Below, one piece after another: positions 27,201-35,778 of a DNA stretch of 64,000 nt. The stretch spans positions 87,377 to 151,376 of the forward strand of contig JABLUY010000065.1 of the NCBI GenBank assembly GCA_013306675.1, in the 5' to 3' direction. The notes below the pieces were generated by a model. That model made no database searches, was not told the DNA's origin, and was given only the letters and a program-made list of their open reading frames with translations. How positions within the stretch are numbered: position 1 is the first letter of the stretch; the number at the start of each line of letters is the position of its first letter. A program made the position numbers and the translations under genes. This DNA comes from Thraustochytrium sp. TN22 (Eukaryota > Sar > Bigyra > Thraustochytrida > Thraustochytriidae).

Positions 27201-28711
27201 ATGAGTCCACGGACGATGGCCGTCGAGCGCCGCTGCCTCCCGTGATCTGAGAAGCGCCGCAGGGCCTCCGCCGCACGAGGGCGTTCCTTCGGGTCGTGCT
27301 GCCAGCACTGCTCCATTAGTTTGAGGACCCAGGGCCTCATGTCCACGTCATCGGCAATGCCCGGCCGGTCGCCGTTCAGCACGCCGGCCTCGCTGAACAC
27401 GACGTTGGCGTACGGCGCCTGCCCGTGATACACCTCCCACAGCACGATGCCGAAAGAGTACATGTCGGCGCGCGTGGTCCATCGCGCCGGCGGCTGCAGC
27501 ACCTCAGGCGCCATGTACAGCTTCGTGCCGACGCCCGATGACGTCGAGTCAGCGTAGCTGGCGTTCTCCGCCGTGCGTGTAGCGAGCCCAAAGTCCGCCA
27601 GCTTCACGAGGCCAAGGTCGCGGTTCAGCAGGACGTTTGCCGGCTTAAGGTCGCGGTGGATCACGCCCTGGCTGTGCAAGTATGCCAGGCCGCGAGCGAT
27701 GCCTCGCATGATGGCCTCCTTGTCGTCCAGCGTCAGCTGCTGGTGCTGGTGGTCTTCGTTGAGCTCGTTCTCCTCGATCAGGTCGTCCAGCGTCAGGTCG
27801 CACCTGTCCATGACGAGCGCAAATCGGCCGTCCACAATGCACGTGCCCAGCAGGCACACGATGTTGGGGTGCTCAAGGCCCGCCTGCTGCTCGGCCTCCC
27901 GGATGAGGATCTCCTGCTCCTGGAGCTGCGCGTGCCGCGACAGCGGGACCACGCTCTTGACGGCCACCTCGAGGTCGGTCCCATCTTGCTGGTGGAGCAC
28001 CGCAGCGACGACTTGGCCGAAGCTACCGCGGCCAAGAACGACTTCCGGCGTGTGCAGCGTGACGCGGTCGGTCGGGAGCGTGGCGACCTCGGCGTCGCGG
28101 ACGCGGAGAAGGTTGCTGGTGAGGTCGTCGAGCGCCCTGCGTTGCAAGCGCGTCTGCACGACTGCCGGGCCGTCGCGCCGTGACTGCTGCGCCAGCATGT
28201 CAAGAACCACACCGACCTGGTCCTCGGTGGTCTCCAGCTGGCCTTGCTGGCGCAGATCCTCGAGCGCCTCGTGGAGGTCGCTCTGCTCTTCCGCAGCGTC
28301 CAGCGCCATGTCGGCCTCAAGGCCGGTATCACCATTATCGTCCGGACTGGGGTCGCTCCGATTCGCAGCTGCGACCCCGAGGTCCAGACTGCACAGGATC
28401 ATGGCGCTCCTCAAGCGATCCTCCGCGTCTTTTAGCGCCTGCGTTGCCTTGCTTGCGAACAGGATCGCGAGGGCCCGGGCCGCGAAGCCCCTGGATCGCT
28501 TGAAGTGCGGCCGCAGGATCTCTCCGATCTCCGCCATCGCCGACTCCAGCATCTCCACGTCCACGCTGCTCTCCCTGAGCGGCTCGACCCGGGCCGGCAG
28601 CCGCTCGAGCAAGTCGCGCAGGTGCCTGGCCTGGCGCTTGCACACGTAGGCGTCCTCGAGGAGGCCCGCCGCGTCGCGCGCCAGCTGCACGACCAGCGCG
28701 ATCGCGTCCAT
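24245..28711 (-). CDS. Protein kinase fused to 17 ARM/HEAT-like repeats
   Basis: A 1,488-aa, probably cytoplasmic, tyrosine-kinase-like Ser/Thr kinase fusion. The N-terminal helical domain (about 1-110) resembles in style the four-helix domains of MLKL-type and plant MCAfunc proteins. The kinase domain (about 220-490) looks active: GRGSFGQVV (227-235), AVK with Lys252, HRDLKPAN (352-359), DFG (373-375), GTKLYMAPE (395-403). A helical linker leads to an ARM/HEAT-like array: one or two divergent units, then 17 near-identical units (residues 699-1451), consensus like DRNAVIIGQELRGIADILAA plus MRSHPGDSKLQTxACxAL. Thirteen are 44 residues, three 45 and one 46. The array probably binds a protein partner. 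The ATG at 28711 was chosen (MDAIALVV); the frame opens slightly upstream only at a GTG. The precise kinase group and the N-terminal domain identity are inferences. Confidence 0.88.
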   Translation of the reverse strand: MDAIALVVQLARDAAGLLEDAYVCKRQARHLRDLLERLPARVEPLRESSVDVEMLESAMAEIGEILRPHFKRSRGFAARALAILFASKATQALKDAEDRLRSAMILCSLDLGVAAANRSDPSPDDNGDTGLEADMALDAAEEQSDLHEALEDLRQQGQLETTEDQVGVVLDMLAQQSRRDGPAVVQTRLQRRALDDLTSNLLRVRDAEVATLPTDRVTLHTPEVVLGRGSFGQVVAAVLHQQDGTDLEVAVKSVVPLSRHAQLQEQEILIREAEQQAGLEHPNIVCLLGTCIVDGRFALVMDRCDLTLDDLIEENELNEDHQHQQLTLDDKEAIMRGIARGLAYLHSQGVIHRDLKPANVLLNRDLGLVKLADFGLATRTAENASYADSTSSGVGTKLYMAPEVLQPPARWTTRADMYSFGIVLWEVYHGQAPYANVVFSEAGVLNGDRPGIADDVDMRPWVLKLMEQCWQHDPKERPRAAEALRRFSDHGRQRRSTAIVRGLMSMLMQSRRRRKGDPGAARLVMVQGLLRDLSTGFGDLMRALTSLQELLEAERTEQQSSEGGDTYREEALSRGIVRIVKGILETEDNPEVLASAQWVLRYSLTGRRGTRHREAAIQEHALGPLVLDLMRTHRNAPDLQAAACGFMTACTFDSVRNREILCQELDAGRDVLAAMRTHRGDSKLQTTACGALWNLAANDRNAVIIGQELRGIADVLAVMRSHPGDSKLQTYACGALWNLAYNDRNAVIIGQELRGIADILAAMRTHPGDSMLQIFACAALKSLAYTHRNAVMIGQELRGIADILAAMRSHPSDNQLQTNACAALSILAAFSNDRNAVVIGQELRGIADILAAMRSHSGDSKVQTYACAALWNLAHNDRNAVIIGQELRGIADILAAMRSYAGDSELQTMACAALGSLAANDRNKVMIGQELRGIAHVLAVMRSHLDDSKLQFVACAALRSLAVNDRNEVIIGQELHGIADILAAMRNHPDDSKIQTEACGVLCNLAMNDRNGVIIGQELRGIADILAAMRCHSGDSMLQIIACAALRSLAYDDRNEVIIGQELRGIADILAAMRSHPNDSNLQTEACGVLKCLACSDRNAVIIGQELRGIADILATMRSHPDDSKIQIEACGVLCNLAMNDRNGVNIGQELRGIADILAAMRSHPNDSDLQTEACGALKCLAYSDCNAVIIGQELRGIADILTAMRSHPGDTQLQTNACAALWYLAANDCNAAIIGQELRGIAEILAAMRSHPGDTQLQTHACSALRSLAMSNDRNAVIIGQELRGIAEILAAMRSHPGDSKLQTHACSALRSLAMSNDRNAVIIGQELRGIADILAAMRSHPGDNQLQTEACSALRSLAMSNDRNQVIIGQELRGIADILAAMRSHPGDSKLQTKACGALRSLASNDRNQVIIGQELRGIADILAAMRNHADNEEVQDKACGALAKLARNSTICRSLLSLGAKTQVQAARTRFPSLRQPERALRKLK
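24359..26617 (-). repeat. 132-bp coding tandem repeat (17 units)
   Basis: The DNA encoding the ARM-like array is itself a tandem repeat of about 132 bp (135 or 138 bp where one or two codons are added). A core around the string atggccgcgagaatgtcggc recurs in nearly every unit. The conservation of synonymous positions between units indicates recent unit duplication or ongoing gene conversion. Confidence 0.9.
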
Positions 28712-29653
28712 GGCGCCGCGCCGCGCCACGCTGCGCCGCCGCTGCGCCGCCGCTGTGCGCCCCCCTCCCCCTTCCCCCCCTCCCCCCCTCCTCCCGCACG
28801 CTCCGATCGCGAACTGGTGCTCGTGAATGCGGCGGCCACGAACATGCAGCGCAGCGGCGCGTGTCGTCGGGCTGATCAGCCGTGACTGGCGGCACGCGCT
28901 GCTTGCGCTCGCTCGCGCGCGGGCGGGCGCTGGTGAGCGCGGCTCGCCTGGTCCATGCTCCCAGTGATGGCGGGCATGAACGCCTTCCTCCTGAGAAGAT
29001 GGGGCTGCGATGAGGAGTTCTGTCTGGCCTGTAGCAAGTCGTAGCTGATTGCGTTACCGGGCAAGGACGCGTCGTCCGCTTTCGTTCGGAGCGGGCAAGT
29101 TTTGAGCGCGTCGCGCTCGTGGACTCCTCTACGTAGGCGAAGACCTCGCTACTGCACGGGAATGAGTCCATCGAGCTGCTGCTCGTTACGCTTATTTTCC
29201 TGCACATTGTACACCACACCTTCTCATGAGCGAAGCACTTTCGCACTCCAGCGACCTCATCCTTGGCTGGCCTTCGTTGCGTCAGGTTTCTGACGCAAGC
29301 AAAGTTTGAGATTTGCAATCTTGAGCCCGGCGTCCTGAAGCCGCGGCTCGCCCTCGGCGCCGGCGAACAGCTTCAGCGCGCCATCGTTGTCGCCAACGAC
29401 CACCTCACCAACGCGCAAGCCTAGCAACCCGACGTTGAACACTGGCTGTGCACCTCCGCTGCAGCCAACACCGCCTCACAATAAATTTAGTTGACTGTGA
29501 GAACCGCGCGCGCGAGGATGCCACAAGCATCAAGTTTCATGTCGGTAACTCGTGTCAGTAACTCGCACATGATCATTGCAGTGCTGTTTGTCGTTGCAGC
29601 CGACTCTCTAATCAAATCAAATCAAACGATCATCATCATCATTCCGTGGGAAC
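28712..29653. other. Intergenic between kinase and PUFA synthase genes; possible gene fragment
   Basis: The part next to the kinase start is a C-rich tract (about 28750-28795). At about 29315-29442 on the minus strand an open stretch encodes VGEVVVGDNDGALKLF followed by AGAEGEPRLQDAGLKI, which resembles a beta-propeller/FG-GAP strand as in ITFG2- or BBS-type proteins. It has no ATG, no continuation and no recognisable partner exon, so it may be a relic or chance. The remaining bases look non-coding. Confidence 0.35.
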
Positions 29654-32600
29654 TTAGAGCGCACCCTCCGGGGAGTAGACAAAGGCAGCGTCCTCGATGT
29701 CAATGTCGACACGCGGGTCGTTGCGGATGGCCGTGAGGCGGCGCAGGTAGCAAGCGCCGCGGAGGATCTGCAGGTTGATCTGGACGACATCGGGGTACTC
29801 GCCGGCGACGGCCGGGTCGAGGTAAGTGCCCTTGATGAAGTCGTTGAAGGCACCGATGGCCGGGCCGCACCAGACCTGGTAGTCCATGACACGGTCGGCG
29901 GCGCCAACGTTGGCCCACATGCTGGCGAGGCCGAGGTACCAGCGGAAGCAGAGGGACATCTTGAGCTTGGGGTCGACCTCGGCGCGAGCGATCTTCTCCG
30001 GGTTGTGGAGGCGGTTGATGTAAAAGTCCTTGGTCTCCTCCCAAACCTCCTCGAGAGCGCGGTTGAAGATGCGCTTCTCGATGCGCTGGAGCTCGGCCGG
30101 CGGCATGGAGTCGAAGGAGTCGTACTTGCAGAAGAGCTCGTAGAGCTTGTTGGCGCGCGAGGGGAACATGGTGCCCTTCTTGAGGACCTGGAGCTTGACG
30201 CCCTCCTCGACCATGTCGGCGGCCGGGGCCATGCAAATGTCCGAGTAGGTGGCGAGCGAGAGCTGCTTGCGCACGTTGTCGCAGGTGCCGGACTGCTTGG
30301 CCATCTGGTTGACGGTGCCGGTGACGAGGAAGGCGGCGCCCATGGCGAGGGCGGCGGCCGCGGCCTGCGGGCAGCCGACGCCACCGCCGGCGCCGACGCG
30401 CACGCGGAGGTGGGGCGGGTAGCCGCACTCCTTGTGCAGGCGGTTGCGCAGGTTGATGATGAGCGGGAGGATGACGTGAATGGGGCGGTTGTCGGTGTGG
30501 CCGCCCGAGTCGGCCTCGACGGCGATGTCGTCGGCGACCGGGACGAGGCGGGCGAGCTCGGCCTGCTCCTTGGTGATCTCGCCGGTCTGCAGGAGGCGGT
30601 CGAGCAGGTGCTGGGGCGCCGGGCGGATGAACATCTCGGCGAGCTCGGTGCGCGAGACCTTGCCGATGATGCGGTTGGCGATGCGCACAGAGCCGTCGGC
30701 GTTGCGCGAGAGGCCGGCGGCGCGGTAGCGCACGACCTGCGGGGTCAGGGTCATAAAGGCGGAGGCCTCGACGGTGGTGACGCCCTTCTCGAGGAAGAGG
30801 TCCACGTTGCCCTTCTCGAGGTTGCTGTCAAAGGGCGAGTGGATGAGGTTGACGGCGTACGGGCCGTGGGGCAGGGCGGCCTGGATCTTCTCGATGCCGG
30901 CGCGCACGAGGTGCATGGGGAGGCCGCCGGCGCCGAAGGAGCCGAGGATCTTGCGCTTGCCGGCGGCGATGACGAGGTCGGCCGAGGCAATGCCCTTGGC
31001 CATGGCGCCCGTGTAGAGCGGGGCGACGACGCCGTAGAACTCCATGAAGGAGCGGTCGCCGAGGTCCGAGAGCGTGCAGGGCTGGACGATGGTGGCCTGG
31101 CCGGCGGCGACGTCAAGGTGCTTGCGGAGCTGGCCGGTGGTCGGGTCCTGCGAGAGGTAGAGCGGCGCGTCGAGCTCGAGCAGCTCGGCCTTGAGCTGGT
31201 CGAGGCTGAGCGACTGCGAGGCGCCGGCGGCCGGGGCGCGCGGGGCGCGGCGCGTGCTCTCGAGCTCCGCGGCGGACGAGGCCGAGGCGACCGAGGCGGC
31301 CTTGGCCGGGGTGCCGGCGGCGATGCGCACGCGGATGTTGGTGACCTGGTAGACGCGGAGGCCGTCGGCCCAGAGGGTGCCGTCGGCGACGATGTCGACG
31401 GCGCCGTCCTTGGCCTCGATCGAGGTGATGTGCACCTCGCTGTCCATCTGCGAGCTGCGCGGCGTGAGCTGGCCGCGGTACTTCCAGGAGATCTTGCCCG
31501 GGGCGTGCGCGAAGGTGGGGTTGGCGACGCCGAACTTGCCGGCGAGGTCCTGGAGGATGGCGTAGCTCTCGACGAGCTCGAACATGGACTCCACGCCGAG
31601 CGAGCCGGGCATGACGGAGTCGTTCCAGAAGTGGCACGCGAAGAACCAGTCGTTCGGGTTGACCTTCTTGGAGCCATGCGCGTAGCCCTTGTTGTTCTTG
31701 CCGCTGTCCGCGACGATGTGCATGGTGTCCAGGTAGCGGCACTGGGTGGAGCGGCGCTCGAGCTGGGCGCCGGCCGGCACGGAGGCCATGAGCCGCGCGC
31801 GGTCGGCCGACTCGGGGCGCACGTCGAAGGTCTGGACCTGGGCGGCCGGCACGGCGGACTCCACGTACCAGGGCTTGGACTTGCGGCCGCTGTCGAGGCC
31901 GGCCTGGGCGGCGAAGACCTCCGGGACGAACCAGCCGAACGAGGTGGTGCCCTTGTAAAAGGAGACGCCGTCGACCGAGAGCTCAAAGGAGAAGCGGTGC
32001 ACGCCCATGTCGCCGAGCATGCTGTAGCCCTGGCAGACGGTCAGGTTCTTGATGGTCTTGCCGCGCAGGTCAATGTCGGTGCGGATGAACTCGGCGTTGG
32101 CGTCGAGGTTGCGGAAGAGGATGTCCTTCTTCTCCATGGTGAGCGGCGCCTTGAGGACCGAGGTGAGCACGCCCGAGGTCTGCAGGGCGATCTCCATGAG
32201 GATCGAGTACGGCATGTGGCCGTCGTTGCAGGCGCCCTTGAAGAACCAGGCATCGGTGGGGCAGTCGAACTCGCCCACCATGGTGCCCTTGCCCGGGTTG
32301 ATGTCGATGTTCTTCCACTTCTCCGCCTGGATGCCCTCGACGGAGACGGCGCGCGTGACGAGCGCCAGGTCCCAGGCCGGGCTGCGGCTGGTCTCGGACA
32401 CGTCGAACTTGACGAACTCGTCGCCGAGGCACTGCGAGACCTTGCCGGCCATGAACTCGGCCATGTTGAACCAGGTCAGCGGCATCTTGCCCGGCGTGTG
32501 GTCGTTGTCGAGCGGGTTGCCCGGGAACGGCGTAAACGCGATGGGCCGCGGCCGGTAGGCGGACGGCGTGAACGAGGGCGTCGGGTTGCCCGGGATCTTG

Positions 32601-34120
32601 GCCATCGGGTGCCAGTGCATCTCGGAAGGCGCGAGCGGGTCGCCCTTGAGGATGTTCTGGGGCGGCTCGATGCGGGGCGGCGCGCAGCGGTCGCCGCCCG
32701 CGGCAGCGGCGGGGGCGGCGGGCGCCTTGGGCTGCTGCTGCTGCTGCACCTTCTGGAAGGGCGCACCGGGGGCGATCCGGTCGCCAGGCTTGCGCTTCTC
32801 CATCTTGAGCGCAACGCCCTTGAAGTCGACGACGATCTTCTTCTCGAGGTCGCCACGGCCGTACTCGGAGATGCGGTCCAGCGAGAAGTCCTGGCCCTTC
32901 TCAAAGTCGACGTCGATGATGTTGACGTCGGCCGCCGCGTACGGGTCGCCATTCTCGTCGAAGCCCATCTCGCGGATCTCCATGACGTAGACCAGCTTGC
33001 CCTTGTGCGGGGAGATCTGGCCGCGGCAGCGCACCTTGTTCGGGTTGCCGTTGACCGGGCGGAAGTCGAAGGGGCCAGTCTTGAGGTGAAGGCCGAGCCA
33101 GATCATGTACATCTTGAGCATCTGGCTGCAGCCGTCCGACACGAGCGAGCCGGCCATGACCTGGTCCTTGACGAAGTGGCACGGAAAGTACCAGTGGTCG
33201 CGCTCCAGGACCTTCTCACCCACGATGAGACCCAGGCCGTAGGCGCCGCCCGTGTAGTCGATCTTGGTGACGCGGTCGATCATGAGCATCTTGCGCGCGC
33301 ACAGCTTGTAGTTGATCTGGTCCATGAGGTTCTTGGCGCCAAAGACGCTGGCCCAGTCCTTGTCGACGAGCGACTGCATCTCCTTCTCGCAGAGCGAGGT
33401 CTTCTCCAGGCACGGCGCGATGGCGTACGGGGAGATGTCCTGCTTGGGGATCTTGGCGCGCGCCGCGAGCTCGCCGCGCGTGTGCACGACGCCCTTGCCG
33501 GCGGCCAGCTCCTCGTCCGAGAAGAAGCCGGCGCAGCCGTCGCGCATCTCGATGAGGAGACGGCCGTTGCAGTAGCAGTCGTACTCGAAGAAGAACATCG
33601 AGATCTCGCCGTCCAGGCGCTTGGCGAAGCCCGTCACGCGGATGTCGTACTCGAGCGTCTCGCCCTCGTGCGCCACGCCGTAAAAGGTCAGCGTGGTGTT
33701 GAGCAGGCGGTACACGCGGTCGCCCTTGCACTGGAAGTCGATGCCCATGTACGAGATGAGCATGAGATCGCACTGGCCGGACTCGACCAGCACGGCCCAC
33801 GGGCAGTCGCCGCCCTCGGACAGCTCGCCGTTCACCGGCAGGTCGTACTCGGTCACCATGCGGGCGCCCACGCGGAAGTTGTTCACCTCCGCGTCCATGA
33901 GGGTCACGCGGGTCACCAGCAGGTACTCGCGGGCCGGCAGCCGCACGCGCCGCTTGTAGCCGTCGATCACCTTGAACTCGGGGCCGAACACCTTGGCGAT
34001 GTCGCCCTCGGCGAACTCCAGCAGCTCATCGTAGTTGAACACCACCGACTTGCCGCTCGTGAGCTCCTCCTTGCTCATCTCCCAGCAGGGCTTCTTGTCG
34101 GTCTTGACGTGGAGCGCCAT
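29654..34120 (-). CDS. PFA3: Polyunsaturated fatty acid synthase subunit C (OrfC/Pfa3): two DH domains and an enoyl reductase
   Basis: This 1,488-aa subunit of the PKS-like PUFA synthase makes DHA and related acids in the cytosol, together with subunits A and B (not in this window). It matches Schizochytrium OrfC (about 1,500 aa) nearly end to end. The first FabA-like dehydratase/isomerase region (about 1-450) has the active-site stretch CHFVKDQVMAGSLVSDG (His315, Asp329). The second (about 530-930) has CHFWNDSVMPGSLGVES (His about 830), where Glu replaces the usual Asp, as in Schizochytrium. The enoyl-reductase domain (about 960-1488) has VGAGGGVGCPQAAAAALAMG and VTGTVNQ. The start ATG (GCAAGATGGCGC) matches the Schizochytrium start, but the frame stays open upstream and could encode a membrane segment (see next entry). 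Confidence 0.96.
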   Translation of the reverse strand: MALHVKTDKKPCWEMSKEELTSGKSVVFNYDELLEFAEGDIAKVFGPEFKVIDGYKRRVRLPAREYLLVTRVTLMDAEVNNFRVGARMVTEYDLPVNGELSEGGDCPWAVLVESGQCDLMLISYMGIDFQCKGDRVYRLLNTTLTFYGVAHEGETLEYDIRVTGFAKRLDGEISMFFFEYDCYCNGRLLIEMRDGCAGFFSDEELAAGKGVVHTRGELAARAKIPKQDISPYAIAPCLEKTSLCEKEMQSLVDKDWASVFGAKNLMDQINYKLCARKMLMIDRVTKIDYTGGAYGLGLIVGEKVLERDHWYFPCHFVKDQVMAGSLVSDGCSQMLKMYMIWLGLHLKTGPFDFRPVNGNPNKVRCRGQISPHKGKLVYVMEIREMGFDENGDPYAAADVNIIDVDFEKGQDFSLDRISEYGRGDLEKKIVVDFKGVALKMEKRKPGDRIAPGAPFQKVQQQQQPKAPAAPAAAAGGDRCAPPRIEPPQNILKGDPLAPSEMHWHPMAKIPGNPTPSFTPSAYRPRPIAFTPFPGNPLDNDHTPGKMPLTWFNMAEFMAGKVSQCLGDEFVKFDVSETSRSPAWDLALVTRAVSVEGIQAEKWKNIDINPGKGTMVGEFDCPTDAWFFKGACNDGHMPYSILMEIALQTSGVLTSVLKAPLTMEKKDILFRNLDANAEFIRTDIDLRGKTIKNLTVCQGYSMLGDMGVHRFSFELSVDGVSFYKGTTSFGWFVPEVFAAQAGLDSGRKSKPWYVESAVPAAQVQTFDVRPESADRARLMASVPAGAQLERRSTQCRYLDTMHIVADSGKNNKGYAHGSKKVNPNDWFFACHFWNDSVMPGSLGVESMFELVESYAILQDLAGKFGVANPTFAHAPGKISWKYRGQLTPRSSQMDSEVHITSIEAKDGAVDIVADGTLWADGLRVYQVTNIRVRIAAGTPAKAASVASASSAAELESTRRAPRAPAAGASQSLSLDQLKAELLELDAPLYLSQDPTTGQLRKHLDVAAGQATIVQPCTLSDLGDRSFMEFYGVVAPLYTGAMAKGIASADLVIAAGKRKILGSFGAGGLPMHLVRAGIEKIQAALPHGPYAVNLIHSPFDSNLEKGNVDLFLEKGVTTVEASAFMTLTPQVVRYRAAGLSRNADGSVRIANRIIGKVSRTELAEMFIRPAPQHLLDRLLQTGEITKEQAELARLVPVADDIAVEADSGGHTDNRPIHVILPLIINLRNRLHKECGYPPHLRVRVGAGGGVGCPQAAAAALAMGAAFLVTGTVNQMAKQSGTCDNVRKQLSLATYSDICMAPAADMVEEGVKLQVLKKGTMFPSRANKLYELFCKYDSFDSMPPAELQRIEKRIFNRALEEVWEETKDFYINRLHNPEKIARAEVDPKLKMSLCFRWYLGLASMWANVGAADRVMDYQVWCGPAIGAFNDFIKGTYLDPAVAGEYPDVVQINLQILRGACYLRRLTAIRNDPRVDIDIEDAAFVYSPEGAL

Positions 34121-34395
34121 CTTGCTGCTGTCGCTGCTCTCGACTTGCGTCTCGGGCTCCGGCTCCTGCTCGCTGCTGCTGCTGCTGCTGGTCTCCTCGG
34201 GAGCTGCCGTCTCCCGCTCCTGCTCTTGCTGCTGCTGCTGCTGCTGCTGCTCCGCGGGCTCCTCGGCCTGCGGTGCCGCGATGCGCTGCTTCGCGCCGCC
34301 GGTGCGCCACCAAGCCACGAGCGCTGCTGCTAGCACGAGCAGCCCCGCCGCTGCCGCTGCCAGCGCCAGCGCGTCCAGCTTCGCTGCGATGGTGG
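34121..34395 (-). other. Open in-frame extension upstream of OrfC: possible membrane anchor
   Basis: No stop separates this segment from the OrfC start, and it lacks an ATG in this frame. Translated, it reads as a hydrophobic helix (LDALALAAAAAGLLVLAAAL, then VAWWRTGG), a Gln8 run, and an acidic Ser/Glu/Gln/Pro linker ending at the OrfC Met. A 3'-splice-like sequence, a pyrimidine-rich stretch then CATCGCAG, lies at about 34390-34410. Either this is 5' UTR in GC-rich DNA, or an upstream exon or a non-AUG start makes a membrane-anchored OrfC. Undecided. Confidence 0.35.
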
Positions 34396-35778
34396 AGACA
34401 AGGACTCTCTCGAGTCGAGTTCGCAGTTTGCTGTCCTGGCCGCGCGTCTGATCCGGCCAAGATGTAGGGCGCGAGACGACGACGACGACTACCACTACTA
34501 CTACCGCCGCTACTGTATCGCGGCCGCGTGCCGTCCGTACGTCTGCAGCAGACACATCCGAAGGAGGAAGGAAGGCCAAAGGCAAGCAAGGCAAGGCAAG
34601 CGGCAAGGCAAGGGTCAACTCACTTCGCCAAGGCCCCGTCGCGAACCCGAAAGCTGCAGGCAATCCAGCGTCGAAAGAACTAGCTAAACACGACGGCCAC
34701 AAGCTCGAAAAGCAGCGCCGGCGGGTCGCGGGCCCGCGCCGGCCAACTCGCGGGCGAGGCCTGCTGCGTCGGCGAGCGCAAGCAGCAGGCTCCGCGCTCC
34801 CTCTCTCTCTCTCTCAGACGGCTGACGCCACCCGCCGAGGCCGCGCGGACTCGGAGGTAGGCGGAATCGATCGCGGCGCTGACGCAGGCCTCCTCGTCGC
34901 CCGCGCGACGTCGCCGGCGGCGCGACGCCCGCGTCCGGTCCCCTCCGCGCGCCGGCGCCGCGCCGCCGCGCGCCCGTCCCCGCTGCGCGCGCGCCAGCGG
35001 GGACGCGCGCGCGCGGTCCCCTCCGCGCGCGCGCGCCCGCGGCGGCCGCCATTGCATCGCACGCAGACGCAGCGCCGCCGCCGCGACCGCGACCCGCGCG
35101 CCAGCGCCGCCGGCGGCCTCGAATCAACTCGACTCGACTCGACGCGAGGGCTGGCTGCAGGAGGCGAGGGCGAGCGGCGATCGCGCGGGCTGGCCGGCTG
35201 GACCGTCTGTCGGTGGCAGCAGCGCCGCTGCCAGTGGCTGGCTGCGCCCGGCCTGTGAGGAGCACGCCGTCAGCAGACGTAAGCGGCGCGCGCAGCAGTA
35301 CGTCAGCTGACGACGCAGCGCAGCAAGGCGGCGCACGCACTGCGGTGCAGTGCAGTGCAGTGCGGCGGTGCTGCAAGGTCCAGCGGGACCGGGACTCCAC
35401 GGACGGGTCCGGGGCAGGAGTGATTAGCACTGCAGCCACGGCAGCTGGCAGTGTTTGAGACGGAGGAGAACTCGCAGGAGGACTGCTCATTTGCGAGCGC
35501 ATGCTGTGGTCAGGGCCGAGGACGGCCACGACGGGCATGACGTAAGCAACTGCGACGCAGGGCAGTGGCAGCACTGGCAACTTGAAGCAAAAGGTTGTTT
35601 TGGTGAGCACAGGAGAAAAACGCTTGGCTTGCGAGACGCTTGCGAGTTTTTGCGGCTTGCGATTGGTCGTTCGCTTGGTGGGTGGTCTTCTTCATCGCTT
35701 TCTCTCCCTCTCTTGCTGCTTGCGTTTGCTTGCTCTGAATAAATCAAAAGATTCTCTCTGATCATCATCTGTCAGTGA
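34396..35778. other. Intergenic upstream of PUFA synthase gene
   Basis: This stretch lies between the PUFA synthase gene and the lipase 3' end, both on the minus strand. It contains gac/tac trinucleotide runs (about 34475-34515), ggcaag repeats (about 34575-34612), a CT run (34799-34815), a gcgcgcg-rich block (about 34980-35050), tgcag repeats (about 35345-35362) and an AT-richer end with aataaa at about 35737. It should hold the PUFA synthase promoter. No gene recognised. Confidence 0.5.

Noticed and set aside
30005-34333. 1,442-codon plus-strand open frame opposite PUFA synthase
   Set aside because: It is antisense to a certain gene and its translation is Val/Leu/Arg/His-rich shadow sequence. 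Strong GC bias at third positions removes stops from the opposite strand.
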